From positions 1 through 64,000 of the forward strand of contig JBAMJV010003302.1 of NCBI GenBank assembly GCA_037951105.1: DNA of 64,000 nt, written 5' to 3'. Position 1 is the stretch's first letter. The number at the start of each line of letters is the position of its first letter. A program made the position numbers and the translations under genes. This stretch comes from Echinarachnius parma. Taxonomy: Eukaryota; Echinodermata; Echinoidea; Clypeasteroida; Echinarachniidae. Under the pieces are notes generated by a model. It saw nothing but the letters and a program-made list of their open reading frames with translations. It made no database searches and was not told the origin of the DNA. Positions 22,458 to 33,899 of this stretch are shown here, piece by piece.

Positions 22458-23097
22458 ATTCGTATTGTTCCATGCAGACCCTGCCCCAACCTTGTAAGAT
22501 AATGCACCCCTTGAACAGAATAGAAGCTATTTCTGCATACATCAGAGCGCTTGACAACAGACAATGCTTGTCTGACCTTTCATAGAAAAGCCAAAACGAT
22601 TACATGTGTTCTTTCGAACTTAACAAATATCACCTAATTTAGACGTGGAGGTTTAGAGATATAGAACGATAAAAACCACGTAACATATGAAGTTTGTTAG
22701 TTAGCTCATCGGAAATCGAAACCCATCAAGCTGGTGGAACTGGTTCGAATCTTCTTAGGTGTGCCATTTTGTTTACATTATTTTGGGAATTAAGTTCAAT
22801 GTTTATATTTATATTGCGATTAAATGTAAATTACACGTTACATTCATTTATGTTTTGGCTTTTTTATTTTATTTTATTTGTTTTTCTATTTTTTATTTTC
22901 TTTTTTTAAATTTTCACTTGTCTGTGTCATCTTTTTTTCCATGATTCTTGTTTCTCATAATCATTTTTCTTTTTTCACCTTCCTGGATCTGACCCTGGTA
23001 ATACGAAGCTGACACGCGACACGACACAATCAGGTTATACATGTATTTGTTAAGTTTGAATGAACACACGTTATCGTTCTTGCTTCATCAAACATGC

Positions 23098-23305
23098 TTT
23101 CTATGAAAGGTCAGGCAAGCATTGTCTGTTGTCAAGCATTCTGATGTATGCATAAATAGCTTTTGTTCAGTGGGTGGATGAATGCAAGGTACATGGCATA
23201 AAGTGTTACCGAAGGAGCAAGTTGTCAGTGACAACGTCGAATTTAAGGAACAATAACAATTTATGTCGTACAAACGAAGCTTATAATACCGTCACAAATA
23301 CCCCC
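23098..23305 (+). mobile_element. Detached 5' head of the same LINE, opposite orientation
   Basis: CTATGAAAGGTCAG to GTACAAACGAAGC matches the inverse of 22430-22590 with scattered differences and a short extra segment. It stops where the right arm of the composite begins. It cannot be a normal insertion because LINEs truncate at the 5' end, not the 3' end, so it probably arose by rearrangement. Confidence 0.7.
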
Positions 23306-23759
23306 ATTTACCTCTTTCCTGAGTCTTTAAACCGAACAACAGGAAACCATTGTATTGAAACAATATACACACATACATCTATTCCACCAGTGGCTGGATT
23401 AATGCAACCCAGAGTGGTGTAGGGTGGTAAACGTTTACTTGACGAACGGGGGGGGGGGGGGGGGGGCAATAACGTTGATAGTACTCCATACATGTAGGCA
23501 TGGGCGTAAATACTTACGTAACACCTATTCATCAGGGGGGGATGAATGAATACATCATCCCCCCCTGTTGAATGAGTATCAATGACAGATTTACGCCCAT
23601 GCATGTAGGAGTATATTGAAGCTTTACTGTGATTGTCTGCATATCCTATATACCTTCACTACAAATTGTCCTCTCATGTTCGTTCCTGTGAGTTGATTCA
23701 TCTGTTTGAATCTTCACTAACAACGGGGACAGGAGCTTCGTGGGGGTGCCCTGATAGCA

Positions 23760-25640
23760 GACTGACGTCTTTATGACGTCTTAATTTGATCGTAAACTGG
23801 TAAACACGTCATATGTCGTACAAACGATCAGAATACGACGTCATTATGACGTATTTTAAAGACCATTTTTGACATGATGTCTTATGTTGTATAAAGACGT
23901 AATATTGACGTCATTATAACATCTTTAAACGACCATTTTTCCACTATTTATTTTTGTCGTAGGAAAGACGTAAAAACGATGTCATTATAACGTCGTTCAA
24001 AGACCATTTTTCAGAATGTATTATTGTCGTGTAGAAGACATGATAACGACGTCTTTATAATGTCGTTTAAAGACCATTTTTGCCATACGGGTTTATGTCG
24101 TATCAATAACGCTATAAAGACGTAAGTTTGACGTCTTTTCAAGACCAATTTTTTGCCATCATTTTTTGTCGTATGGACGCCCTTTTTACGACGTTAATGT
24201 GACGTATTTCAAAGACCATATTCCAATTGTTTTTTTGTCGTATGGAAGGACGTAAAAATTACGTTAATATTACGTCATTTAAAGATCACTTTTTCAGTAT
24301 TTATTTGTGTCGTATAGAAGACGTAACAACGACGTCTTTATGATGTCTTTGAAAGACTATTTTGCCATCATTTTTTGTCGTATGGACGACCACTTTACGA
24401 CGTCATTTTGAAGTCTTTTCAAGACTAGTTTTTTGCCATCATTTTTTGTCGTATGGACGACCTTTTTACTACGTCATTTTGACGTCTTTCAAAGACCATT
24501 TTTTTCACTATTTATTTTGTCATAAAAACGTCTAAAATTGACGTCTTGATGATGTCTTTTAAAGACTATTTTTGCCATTATGGTTTGTGTCGTACGACGA
24601 CGTTAATACGACGTAATTATGATGTGATTTCAAGACTAGTTTTTGCATCATTTATTGTCGTATGGACGACCTTTTTACAACGTCATTGTGACGTCTTTCA
24701 AAGACCATTTTTTCAATGCTTTTTCGTCATATTAAGGATGTAAAAACGACGTCATTATCACGTCATTAAAAGATTATTTTTAAGTATTTATTTTGTAGTA
24801 TAAAATACGTTATAACGACGTCTTTATGATGTCTTTGAAAGTCCATTTTTGCAATTAAGGTTTGTGTCCTACGGACAACATTATTAAGACGTCATTTTGA
24901 CGTCTTTTCAAGACTATTGTTTGCCATCATTTTTTGTCGTATGGACGACCACTTTACGACGTCATTTTGAAGTCTTTTCAAGACTAGTTTTTTTGCCATC
25001 ATTTTTTGTCGTATGGACGAACTTTTTACTACGTCATGTTGACGTCTTTCAAAGACCATTTTTTCACTATTTATTTTGTCATAAAAAAGTCTTAAAATTG
25101 ACGTCTTCATGATGTCTTTTAAAGACTATTTTTGCCATTATGGTTAGTGTCGTACGACGAAGTTAATATGACGTCATTATGATTTGTTTTCAAGACTAGT
25201 TTTTGCCATCATTTAATGTCGTATGGACGACCTTTTTACAACGTCATTGTGACGTCTTTCAAAGACCATTTTTCCAATGCTTTTTCGTCATATTAAGAAT
25301 GTAAAAACGACGTCATTATCACGTCATTAAAAGATAATTTTTAAGTATTATTTTGTAGTATAAAAGGCTTTATAATGACGTCTTTATAATGTGTTTGAAA
25401 GGACCATTTTTGCCATTAAGGTTTGTGTCGTAGGGACGACAATATTAAGACGTCATTATGACGTCTTTACAAGACTAGTTTTTGCCATCATTTTTTGTGT
25501 TATGAACGACCTCATTACGTCATTGTGACGTCTTTTAAAAAACATTTTTTCCAATTATTTTTTGTCGTATAGACGACGTTATTACAACGTGATTATGACG
25601 TCTTTCAAAGACATTAAACAATTATTTTTGGCGTATGGAC
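23760..25640 (+). repeat. Array of roughly 75-bp units rich in GACGTC
   Basis: About two dozen diverged units follow the plan AAAGACCATTTTTnnCCAT, TTTTTTGTCGTATGGACGAC, CTTTTTACGACGTCATTnTGACGTCTTT. A higher-order repeat of about 550 bp is visible because 24350-24530 and 24900-25085 share runs of variant units in the same order. Confidence 0.85.
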
Positions 25641-25644
25641 GACC

Positions 25645-26875
25645 TTTTTATGACGTCAATAAGACGTCTTTATGTCGTCTAAATGGCGTAATTTATGGTA
25701 CAAATTGACGGCTTCAAGACGCCTTTTCGGAAAAAGATACGTCATTATCACGTCAAAATATGACGTCTATATGACGGTAAACGCGGGTGCAAAATCTTCA
25801 CTTTTTGACGTGAATTTACGACGTCTTAAAGACGACGTACACAAGGTGGAAATGACGTCAAATCCAGACGTAAAAATCGCGTCTTCTATTGACCAATAAG
25901 ACGTCTTTATGTTGTCTAAATGGCGTAATTTATGGTACAAATTGACGTCTTCAAGACGTCGTAAAGACGCCTTTTCGGAAAAAGATACGTCATTATCACG
26001 TCAAAATATGACGTCTATATGACGGTAAACGCGGGTGCAAAATCTTCACTTTTTGACGTGAATTTATGACGTCTTTAAGACGACGTACACGATGTGAAAA
26101 TCACGTCAAATCAATACGTAAAAATCACGTCTTATATTGACCAATAAGACGTCTTTATGTCGTCTTAATAACGTAATTAATGGAACAAATTGACGACTTA
26201 AAGACGTCATAAAGACGCCTTTTCGGATAAAAATACGTCATTATCACGTCAAAATATGACGTCTACATCACGGTAAACGCGGGTGCAAAATCTTCACTTT
26301 TTGACGTGAATTTACGACGTCTTAAAAACGACGTACACAAGGTGGAAATGACGTCAAATCCAGACGTAAAAAGCACGTCTTATATTGACCAATAAAGACG
26401 TCTTTATGTCGTCTAAATGGCGTAATTTATGGTACAAATTGACGTCTTAAAGACGTTGTAAAGACGCCTTTTCGGGGAAAAATACGTCATTATCACGTCA
26501 AAATATGACGTCTATATGACGGTAAACGCGGGTGCAAAATCTTCACTTTTTGACGTGAATTTACGATGTCTTAAAGACGACGTACATAAGGTGGAAATGA
26601 CGTCAAATCCAGACGTAAAAATCACGTCTTATATTGACCAATAAGACGTCTTTATGTCGTCTAAATGGCGTAATTTATGGTACAATTTGACGTCTTCAAG
26701 ACGTCATAAAGACGCCTTTTCGGATAAAAATACGTCATTATCACGTCAAAATATGACGTCTATATGACGGTAAACGCGGGTGCAAAATCTTCACTTTTTG
26801 ACGTGAATTTAAGACGTCTTTAAGACGACGTGCACGACGAAAAACGACGTAAATTTGACGTCATTTTTACCAGTG
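25645..26875 (+). repeat. 248-bp satellite, five tandem copies
   Basis: Units start with CCAATAAGACGTCTTTATG at about 25645, 25893, 26141, 26389 and 26637. Each contains GACGCCTTTTCGGA, TACGTCATTATCACGTCAAA, GGTAAACGCGGGTGCAAAAT and TTTTTGACGTGAATTTA. The last copy runs into the TIR. Confidence 0.9.
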
Positions 26876-26888
26876 TTTGCTATCAGGG

Positions 26889-27700
26889 ATTCATTATTGG
26901 CTGTAGGCCATGTTGTTGGATCATACATAAGCCATATATGGTTTATGTTGGAACTGTATATGACACTAAATACAATATTTATGTGGGAGTGGTGCATATT
27001 TATTAGTGCGTCAATTATTTGCTTTCTTCGTGAAAAATATATATATATATCATAACACGCTTTCCCAGATGCAGTTAATCTTAAGCCCGAATTTCCTATC
27101 TAGGTATGCACCAGATTGCACAATTTCAAATTCATAAATGCAAAATCTTTCTTACCGTGGGAGGGGGATACCCCCTCCCAAACACTCCCCCTCTCTCCCT
27201 GCCCCAGCCCTCAGGCGCTTCGCTCCATCGGGACTCATTATTGGCAGTGTGTTGTTGGATCATACATAATGTTGCATAATTATGGTTTATGTTGTGTTGT
27301 GTGTGTGTGTTTTGGGGTACATATTTATTAGTGTGTCAATTATTTGTTTTCTGCGTGAAAAATATATTAAAACTTTCTGGTCGATCAAATCATATCACGC
27401 TTTCCCAAATACAGCCGAATTTCCTATCTAGGTATGCATCAGATTGCACAATTTCAAGTCCAAAAATGCAAAAACTCCCTACCGTGGGAGGGGGGACACC
27501 CCCCTCCCATACCCTCCCCCCGCTCAGTCGCTTCGCTCCCTCGCAATGTCTCACTCTCACCTCTGGCTCAAACTTGGCAACCCAGAGTGTGGTTGGGCAT
27601 GAGCCCCTATACACACCAAAATTGTGAGCCCCCTTGGGGTTTTGCCCAACCCCCCCAAAATCCAAAACTGCTTCCGGCGCGCCTGCCTCTGACCTAATAA
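26889..27700 (+). repeat. Two tandem copies of a poly-G-bearing small repeat
   Basis: Copies at 26889-27235 and 27236-27700 share TTGTTGGATCATACATAA, ATTTATTAGTG(C/T)GTCAATTATTTG, TTTCCTATCTAGGTATGCA, GATTGCACAATTTCAA and CTTACCGTGGGAGGGGG. The second ends with CTGCTTCCGGCGCGCCTGC. Relatives occur at 40745-40990, 41260-41440, 41850-41995 and 45009-45333. Confidence 0.75.
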
Positions 27701-27756
27701 AACAAATATGCAATTTAGCTGATTATCTGTATAATGCTAATTCTACAACAAATTTT

Positions 27757-28210
27757 CAATGTTGCCAAGATAACATTGCTAAATTATCTAAAGAAACCTT
27801 TAAGCACATGAGAAAAAACAAACAAATATTGGACTGTCTACAACCTATTATCGCCTACAGGAATAATTCATCATCGATTATAAACGATAGTATCAAAGTG
27901 GAAATAACCCAATGATGCCAGGGTGGTAATATTGCTAGATTTCCTAAAGAATCCCTTTAGAACATGAGTAAAAACAAACAAACAAATATTGGACTTATGA
28001 ACGTCTACAACATAATAGGATCGCCTACAGAAATAATTCATGATCGATTATAAACGATCGTATCAAAGTGGAAATAACCCAATGATCCCAAGGTGGTAAT
28101 ATTGCTAAATTTTCTAAAGAAACCTTTTAGAACATGAATAACAAAAGAAAATACAGTAGGACTTATGATTAACGTCTTCAGGTCTAATGGATACAGGATT
28201 CATTCATGTT
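27757..28210 (+). repeat. Three-copy tandem repeat, about 160 bp
   Basis: The phrase AACATTGCTAAATTATCTAAAGAA (first 20 bases diagnostic) recurs near 27765, 27930 and 28100, each followed by AAACAAACAAATATTGGACT or a variant, ATAATTCAT and GATTATAAACGAT. Confidence 0.75.
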
Positions 28211-28620
28211 CGATTATAAACAATCGCATTAGAGTGCAAAGTAAAATTCCAATTTTTATAACTATTTACATTGAAAACATTGTTATTATGATCTCGTTTT
28301 TGCAGATATTAAAACTAATATAAATACCAACATGTTTTTAATATTTTCAACATGATTTGCAAATTAATTATTTAGGCATCAACTCTTTGAAATACTAAAC
28401 AGTCAATACTAACCATTTAAATCTCACATACTAAGAAGCGGGATATATATACGGAACCTATACGACAACTGATCAGTAAGGTGTTAGACGTAGGTTATAG
28501 GTTATAGGATAGGATAGGTTTAGGATTTAGGAATAGGATAGGATTATGTGTTACATGTTATAAAACTGTTGACTGTGGAATATACTACAAGACATAACCA
28601 TCTCAATTTTTTAATTATTA
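28211..28620. other. No gene; short TAGGAT microsatellite
   Basis: AT-rich sequence with a TAGGTTATAGGATAGGAT run at about 28490-28550. Nothing else was recognised. Confidence 0.45.
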
Positions 28621-28624
28621 ATAA

Positions 28625-29320
28625 TGTAAAAATCGCTTCAAAATATGACGTCAATACGACGTCTTTTCGTCATAAAAAGACGTCGTTAGCACGTCAAAAT
28701 ATGACGTCTATATGTCGTGAAACGCGGGTGCAAAATCTTCATTTTTTGACGTGAATTTATGACGTCTTTAAGACGACGTACACGACGTGAAAATCACGTG
28801 AAATCAATACGTAAAAATCACGTCTTATATTGACCAATAAGACGTCTTTATGTCGTCTTAATAACGTAATTAATGGTACAAATTGACGACTTAAAGACGT
28901 CATAAAGACGCCTTTTCGGAAAAAAATACGTCAATATCACGTCAAAATATGACGTCGATATCACGGTAAACGCGGGTGCAAAATCTTCACTTTTTGACGT
29001 TAATTTACGACGTCTTAAAGACGACGTACACAAGGTGAAAATCACGTCAAATCCAGACGTAATAATCACGTCTTATTTTGACCAATACGACGTCTTTATG
29101 TCGTCTTAATAACGTAATTAATGGTACAAATTGACGACTTAAAGACGTCATAAAGACGCCTTTTCGGAAAAAAATACGTCAATATCACGTCAAAATATGA
29201 CGTCGATATCACGGTAAACGCGGGTGCAAAATCTTCACTTTTTGACGTTAATTTAAGACGTCGTTAAGACGACGTACCCGACGTAAAATGACGTAAATTT
29301 GACGTAATTTTTACCAGTGT
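28625..29320 (+). repeat. 248-bp satellite, about three further copies
   Basis: Same unit as at 25645-26875, with the phrase CCAATAAGACGTCTTTATG near 28838 and a variant near 29080. The first copy is truncated and the last runs into the GCTATCAGGG end. Confidence 0.85.
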
Positions 29321-29543
29321 CTGCTATCAGGGTGGGATCCCCTGTACACACCCCATATCAAACACAGTCACATTGTCTATTTTAGGCGGCGTTTTTATGA
29401 GATTCACTTCCGTTATTATTCTCATGAATATTCAATTATTCATTACCCCCATTTGCATTGTTGAATAATGTCTCCCTTTCGGTGTTTGAGAGCGCTCTTT
29501 AAACAAAACATCGATAGGTGCTTCACAGCGGGTTTCTACGGTA

Positions 29544-29750
29544 GTACATATTATGCTATTAACCTTTGATGTGGTGAATACAAAAACGATGGGCTTATTT
29601 TGATCCTGATCCAGATTTTAAAAACGTAAACAAATAATTCGCATTCAATTGCACGTGTGGCTCCTTTGATTCTCACGATCGATGGAATATCCGAAAACCC
29701 GGAAGTAAATACGCGCATGCGCAGATTGTAACTACGAACTGGCTTATAAA
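29544..29750. other. No gene recognised
   Basis: Contains a CGCGCATGCGCA word near 29712 and TATAAATATAATG near 29745, which could be promoter-like but have no reading frame behind them. Confidence 0.3.
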
Positions 29751-32700
29751 TATAATGTATTGCAGTTAGTTCCTTTTCATCCATGATTATGTTTCACATC
29801 AGTTTATTTTGATTTCACTTCTTGACCTAATCATTCCACTACACCATTTTGCCCAAAGTAATTCCTTAATGATAAAATGCCATTCGCATACAACAGACAA
29901 GTGTCTGCCTCAGTTTTGCTTAGTTAATTTTCATATGTACAGTAAAAAGCAGTCATTTATGTTTCTTTCAACTATAACAAATTTCAAAGATACTGTATAT
30001 AAACTACAAGGAAAGTTTAATATGTACATGTAAATCTATGCACTTTTCTTTTTCATGTAAGTGCCCTAAAATGATTTTGTGTTATTATAGAAACTTCTAC
30101 TATGCTTACTTCATTAAAAGTATAATAATAAATTACTATTCACATATATACAAAAGATTAAATAATTATCTATTTTCATTTTATTGGTTTTTATATCTGT
30201 ATGTGTACAGTTGTACAAAAGCAGTTCATTTACTTTTCTTACTTTCAGGTCAAAGATACTGTATATAAACTACAAGGAAAGTTTAATATGGGTCTTTCCA
30301 AAAGGTGACCCCCCTTTTTCTGACACCACTGACACCCCTAACCTGACACCCCTTTTCCCCATTCATTTTGTACGTGGATTTTTTTCCCTTTCCCCGATTT
30401 TGTTTCATGAGACCATCTCTGTGAATGGTTCTTTTGCTTGTTAATATTCATTAGCTATTTATTCGATCTTTCATAAAGAGAGGCTTGGTATAATTTCGTT
30501 TCTTTGTTCGGCTTTTTCGAATCTGAATATTCATTAGCTATTTAATAACTGGATTTACCCGGTTATGTGTCTAGACATGCACATGTGCATGCATGTCATG
30601 TCATTTCAGTGTGTATCTTCACACAAATCTATACATAACTCTATGGTCTCTTCCCACCTCTCTCTGATTATTGTTAGTCGTGAGAAAATTTTCTTGGTGC
30701 GTGGCCAGGGCGCGATTTTTTTTCTTCCCAAACAGGTTTATTATGGCACTAATTCACAAGGAATTTGTAGAAAAAAAATTCGCGGCCAGGGCACCAGATA
30801 TTGAATTTCATTACAAACTCACTGTTATGATAAAGATAGAAGGGTAAATGTTCATTGGAGATGAAGTTATTTGGTGATCGGACATTACATGTACACACAC
30901 CACCGCGCGCCACGCGCTCACACTATTCGTGTACAGCGTATGTACACTTCCGCAATGACAATTATAAGATCTTCCATTGATCTTGTTATATCTGTGAGCT
31001 TCAAGTATTTTTCCATATATTATAAGGCAATGCACATGTTGTAAGGGGATATGATGAGATAACTTGTATGCATACATTCAAAGTTTTTTTTTTGCGTGTG
31101 TGGGAGCCTGGGGGGGGGGGGGGGGGGGGCAATGCACATGTTGTAAGGGGATATGATGAGAAAACTTGTATGCATACATTCAAAGTTTTTTTTTTTGCGT
31201 GTGTGGGAGCCTGGGGGGGGGGGGGGGGGTAAATGAAGTTCATGGCCCATATTTTCAAAGTTAATCTTTTGTTAAATGCATTAATGAATTAAACAAATAT
31301 TATTATGGGTCATTTATACCTAAAACCACTGCTCTACTGATATTATTCAAAACATGTAAAAAATATTACAAAAAACATCTCCAAGATACCGCAGCAATCA
31401 AGCCAAGACTCATCTCAGACTCTTTTTCATACACAAGAATAATAAAAATGCAAACTTCACTTAACTACACCATCTTAACAGTTAACAGCTTATTACCTTA
31501 TTCACATACATTTGTTTTCTACATGTAATTCTATACTTCTTTACTTCTATACTTTATTAGGTATAGGAATATACTTCTATACTTCATCCTATGATAATAA
31601 ATATAATGTATTGCAGTTAGTTCCTTTTCATCCATGATTATGTTTCACATCAGTTTTTTTTTTTATTTCACTTCTTGACCTAATCATTCCACTACACCAT
31701 TTTGCCCAAAGTAATTCCTTAATGATAAAATGCCATTCGCATACAACAGACAAGTGTCTGCCTCAGTTTTGCTTAGTTAATTTTCATATGTACAGTAAAA
31801 AGCAGTCATTTATGTCTCTTCCAACCATACAGGAATGCCAGTTTTCAGGCTATAGCCTGATTTCAGGCCCTGACACCTTTCCATATCAGGCTTTGTCAGG
31901 CTTCATATTGTACATAACATATGAGGCTCCAACAAGTCTGGGTCTCTTTTCATAATAATGCCCTATAGCTTATCGATGTACTATATAACAAAGAAATATG
32001 AGATTCAAAGCTCTCTAAAATGCTTTTATTTTATTGACTGATATTTGTTATCTACTTTCATGTTTCAAGTGTCAAAATTGAAAATAGGCTCAAGGTTAAA
32101 GCCACTTGCCACACATCATATAACTCACAAAAATCTGTCATATATCACAACTTTATTATTTGTCATTTATACCTAAAACCACTGCTCTACTAATATTATT
32201 AAAAACATGTAAAAATATTACAAAAAACACCCCCAAAATAATAAGCAAATATCATTATTCTTCAATGAAGTATGCAGCCTTAATACCAAACAAGAACTGC
32301 TGCAAAAAAAGTAATTTCTTTATGATAAAATACCATTGGCATACAATAGACAAGGCCTACTTCAGTTGTGTACAGTACAAAACAGTCATTTATTTCTCTT
32401 TCAAATCTCACAATTTTCAAAGATACTATACACAAACTACAACAAAAGTGCATGTGGATGCATGCAGTTTTCTTTTTTATGTAAATACCCTAGTTAATTC
32501 TATGTTACCAAAAACTACAAAAATGAATGCAATGTGTCATGGAAACTTCTACTATGCTTACTTCTTTCCAAAGTATCATAATAATAAGATACTGCTCACA
32601 TATATACAAAAGATCAAGTACTTTTCTATTTGTTTCTATTGGTTTTTATATCTGTAGGGATACAGCTGTACAAGAACAGTTAATTTACTTTTCTTACATT

Positions 32701-33390
32701 TTAGTAATGATATACTGTATAAAACAAAAAAACTTTGTGTTGTATCTAATTTTTTTTTTTTTTTTTATGAAAATGCCCTATAACTTGTACATGTACTATG
32801 TAACAACAAAAATATGAGATGGGAGATTCAAAGCTCTCTAAAAATGCTTTTCTTTTCTTCACTGTTAAAATAAAAAAAAACAGGCTCAAAGTTAGAGCCA
32901 CTTGGCACCCATCATATACTTCACAGCAATTTATCATATCCCAACTTTACTATAACCACCTATCTATTGATACTATACAAAACATGTACAAATATTACCA
33001 AACAAAAAAAATACCTCCAAAATAATAAGCAAATGTCCTTACATTATTCTTGTATGAAGTGTGAAGTCTTATTAGGAAACAAGAACTGCTGTGAATAATA
33101 TGATTTGTGATCCGCGTCCATGTCGCGGGTGCCGGGCAACATTTCGCACTTGAAAGAATATTAAAACTATACGTAAATACTCAGTGCAAAGTGGCTGAAG
33201 AATCACAGTGTTTTGTGTTCTCTTCAATTTTATGCATGCTTTTTTATTATTTCGGTTATATACAGTATTCAATTTGCCATAAAAGATTTTACTCACTAAC
33301 TCCTCTTCTTCCAAAAACTCTGTTCTCTTATTGTTTTCTCTGAAAGGGAGTACCATTTCATCAAATAGCCCTTCTCAAATTTTATGGGAT
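29751..33390 (+). repeat. AT-rich dispersed repeat block, second location
   Basis: Same family as 14119-17935, in rearranged order. Directly repeated within the block are 29757-29960 and 31605-31815 (ATAATGTATTGCAGTTAGTT through AAAAAGCAGTCATTTATGT). The 3' part 33040-33260 matches 16190-16400, including GATCCGCGTCCATGTCGCGG. No conserved protein was seen. Confidence 0.7.
31025..31235 (+). repeat. Two-copy tandem repeat with long poly-G runs
   Basis: GCAATGCACATGTTGTAAGG and ATGCATACATTCAAAGTTTT, followed by GCGTGTGTGGGAGCCT and a run of 15-19 G, occur twice, about 107 bp apart. Proline-rich minus-strand frames here are artefacts of the G runs. Confidence 0.85.
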
Positions 33391-33740
33391 GTTACATTCT
33401 ATGGCAGATATTTCACAATGAGCTTTGGATACAATTCTTGTGAATAGTATGATGTGTGATCTGCGTCCAAGTCGCGGTGCTGGCCAACATATTGCACTCA
33501 AGGCAAGCACAACATCCAACACACCTGAGTGCAAAATGGCTGAAAGATCACAATATATATATTTTTTTAATTCATCAGTTCGGAGACTTCAGTAAATAAA
33601 ACAAAATTCATAGGCAAAAACTCTCTGATACAGAAGCTATTTTTGGTACTTTTCCTAAGAAAATGCTGACCATCTAAAGACTAAAAATCAAGAATTATAC
33701 TATCAATTTTTTTTTTTTCATGGAAATACGGCCAAAGTTA
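33391..33740. repeat. Decayed extra copy of the AT-rich repeat end
   Basis: At 33420-33560 the phrases TGTGATCTGCGTCCAAGTCGCGG and GTGCAAAATGGCTGAAAGATC (each cut to its first 20 bases for diagnosis) are diverged versions of those at 33110 and 33190. The rest is AT-rich with no gene. Confidence 0.55.
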
Positions 33741-33899
33741 GGGATGCGGTTAATACACCGGAGCGGTTAATACACCGACAAATACGGTATGCATGCATTG
33801 TTTTCATTCTCTTGTTACCTCCTAATTCTTCAATTTATTTAAATATTTTAACAATTTTCTCACACTAACTCGTTTTTGTCCCTTACAAAATTTTTATTT

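Larger units (their letters stand above)
19223..22590 (-). mobile_element. CR1/L2-like LINE, nearly full length
   Basis: The minus strand carries, from right to left, a short 5' leader, an endonuclease ORF part, an RT ORF part, and a 3' UTR of about 330 bp that ends in (TTGAAC)n at 19223-19243. Hexamer tails of this kind instead of poly(A) are typical of the CR1/L2 group. The start near 22590 is set by the point where a second copy of the same 5' sequence (23098-23305, inverted) stops matching. Confidence 0.85.
23749..29332. mobile_element. GACGTC-word element, 5.6 kb
   Basis: It begins CCCTGATAGCAGAC and ends with the inverse GTCTGCTATCAGGG. The flanks rejoin to the uninterrupted sequence of the left arm of the surrounding composite at about 18895, with TG on both sides, so the insertion site is directly visible. 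A third copy of the end lies inside at 26878-26888. Most of the interior is made of TGACGTC, GACGTCA, AAGACGTC and TCGTAT words. No protein frame is credible. Confidence 0.8.
18680..29541. mobile_element. 10.9-kb inverted-repeat composite with TA borders
   Basis: The left end CCGTAGAAACCCGCTGTGAA (18680) and the right end, its exact inverse up to 29541, are each bordered by TA. The left arm (18680 to about 19215) is matched in inverse by 23310-23748 and, after the GACGTC-word insertion, by 29333-29541. Landmarks are the phrases for CACGAAGCTCCTGTCCCC, TTCAAACAGATGAA and the AAACGTTTACCACCCTACAC next to the poly-C/G run. The loop holds a CR1/L2-like LINE and a second LINE head. TA borders and long TIRs fit a mariner-like foldback element, but no transposase is present. 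Confidence 0.7.

Noticed and set aside
23749..29332. CRISPR-like array or centromeric satellite
   Set aside because: There are no unique spacers, repeats are degenerate and contiguous, the context is eukaryotic, and the block has transposon ends with a visible empty site.
31001..31258. Two overlapping proline-rich minus-strand frames
   Set aside because: Prolines come from poly-G runs in a two-copy DNA repeat.
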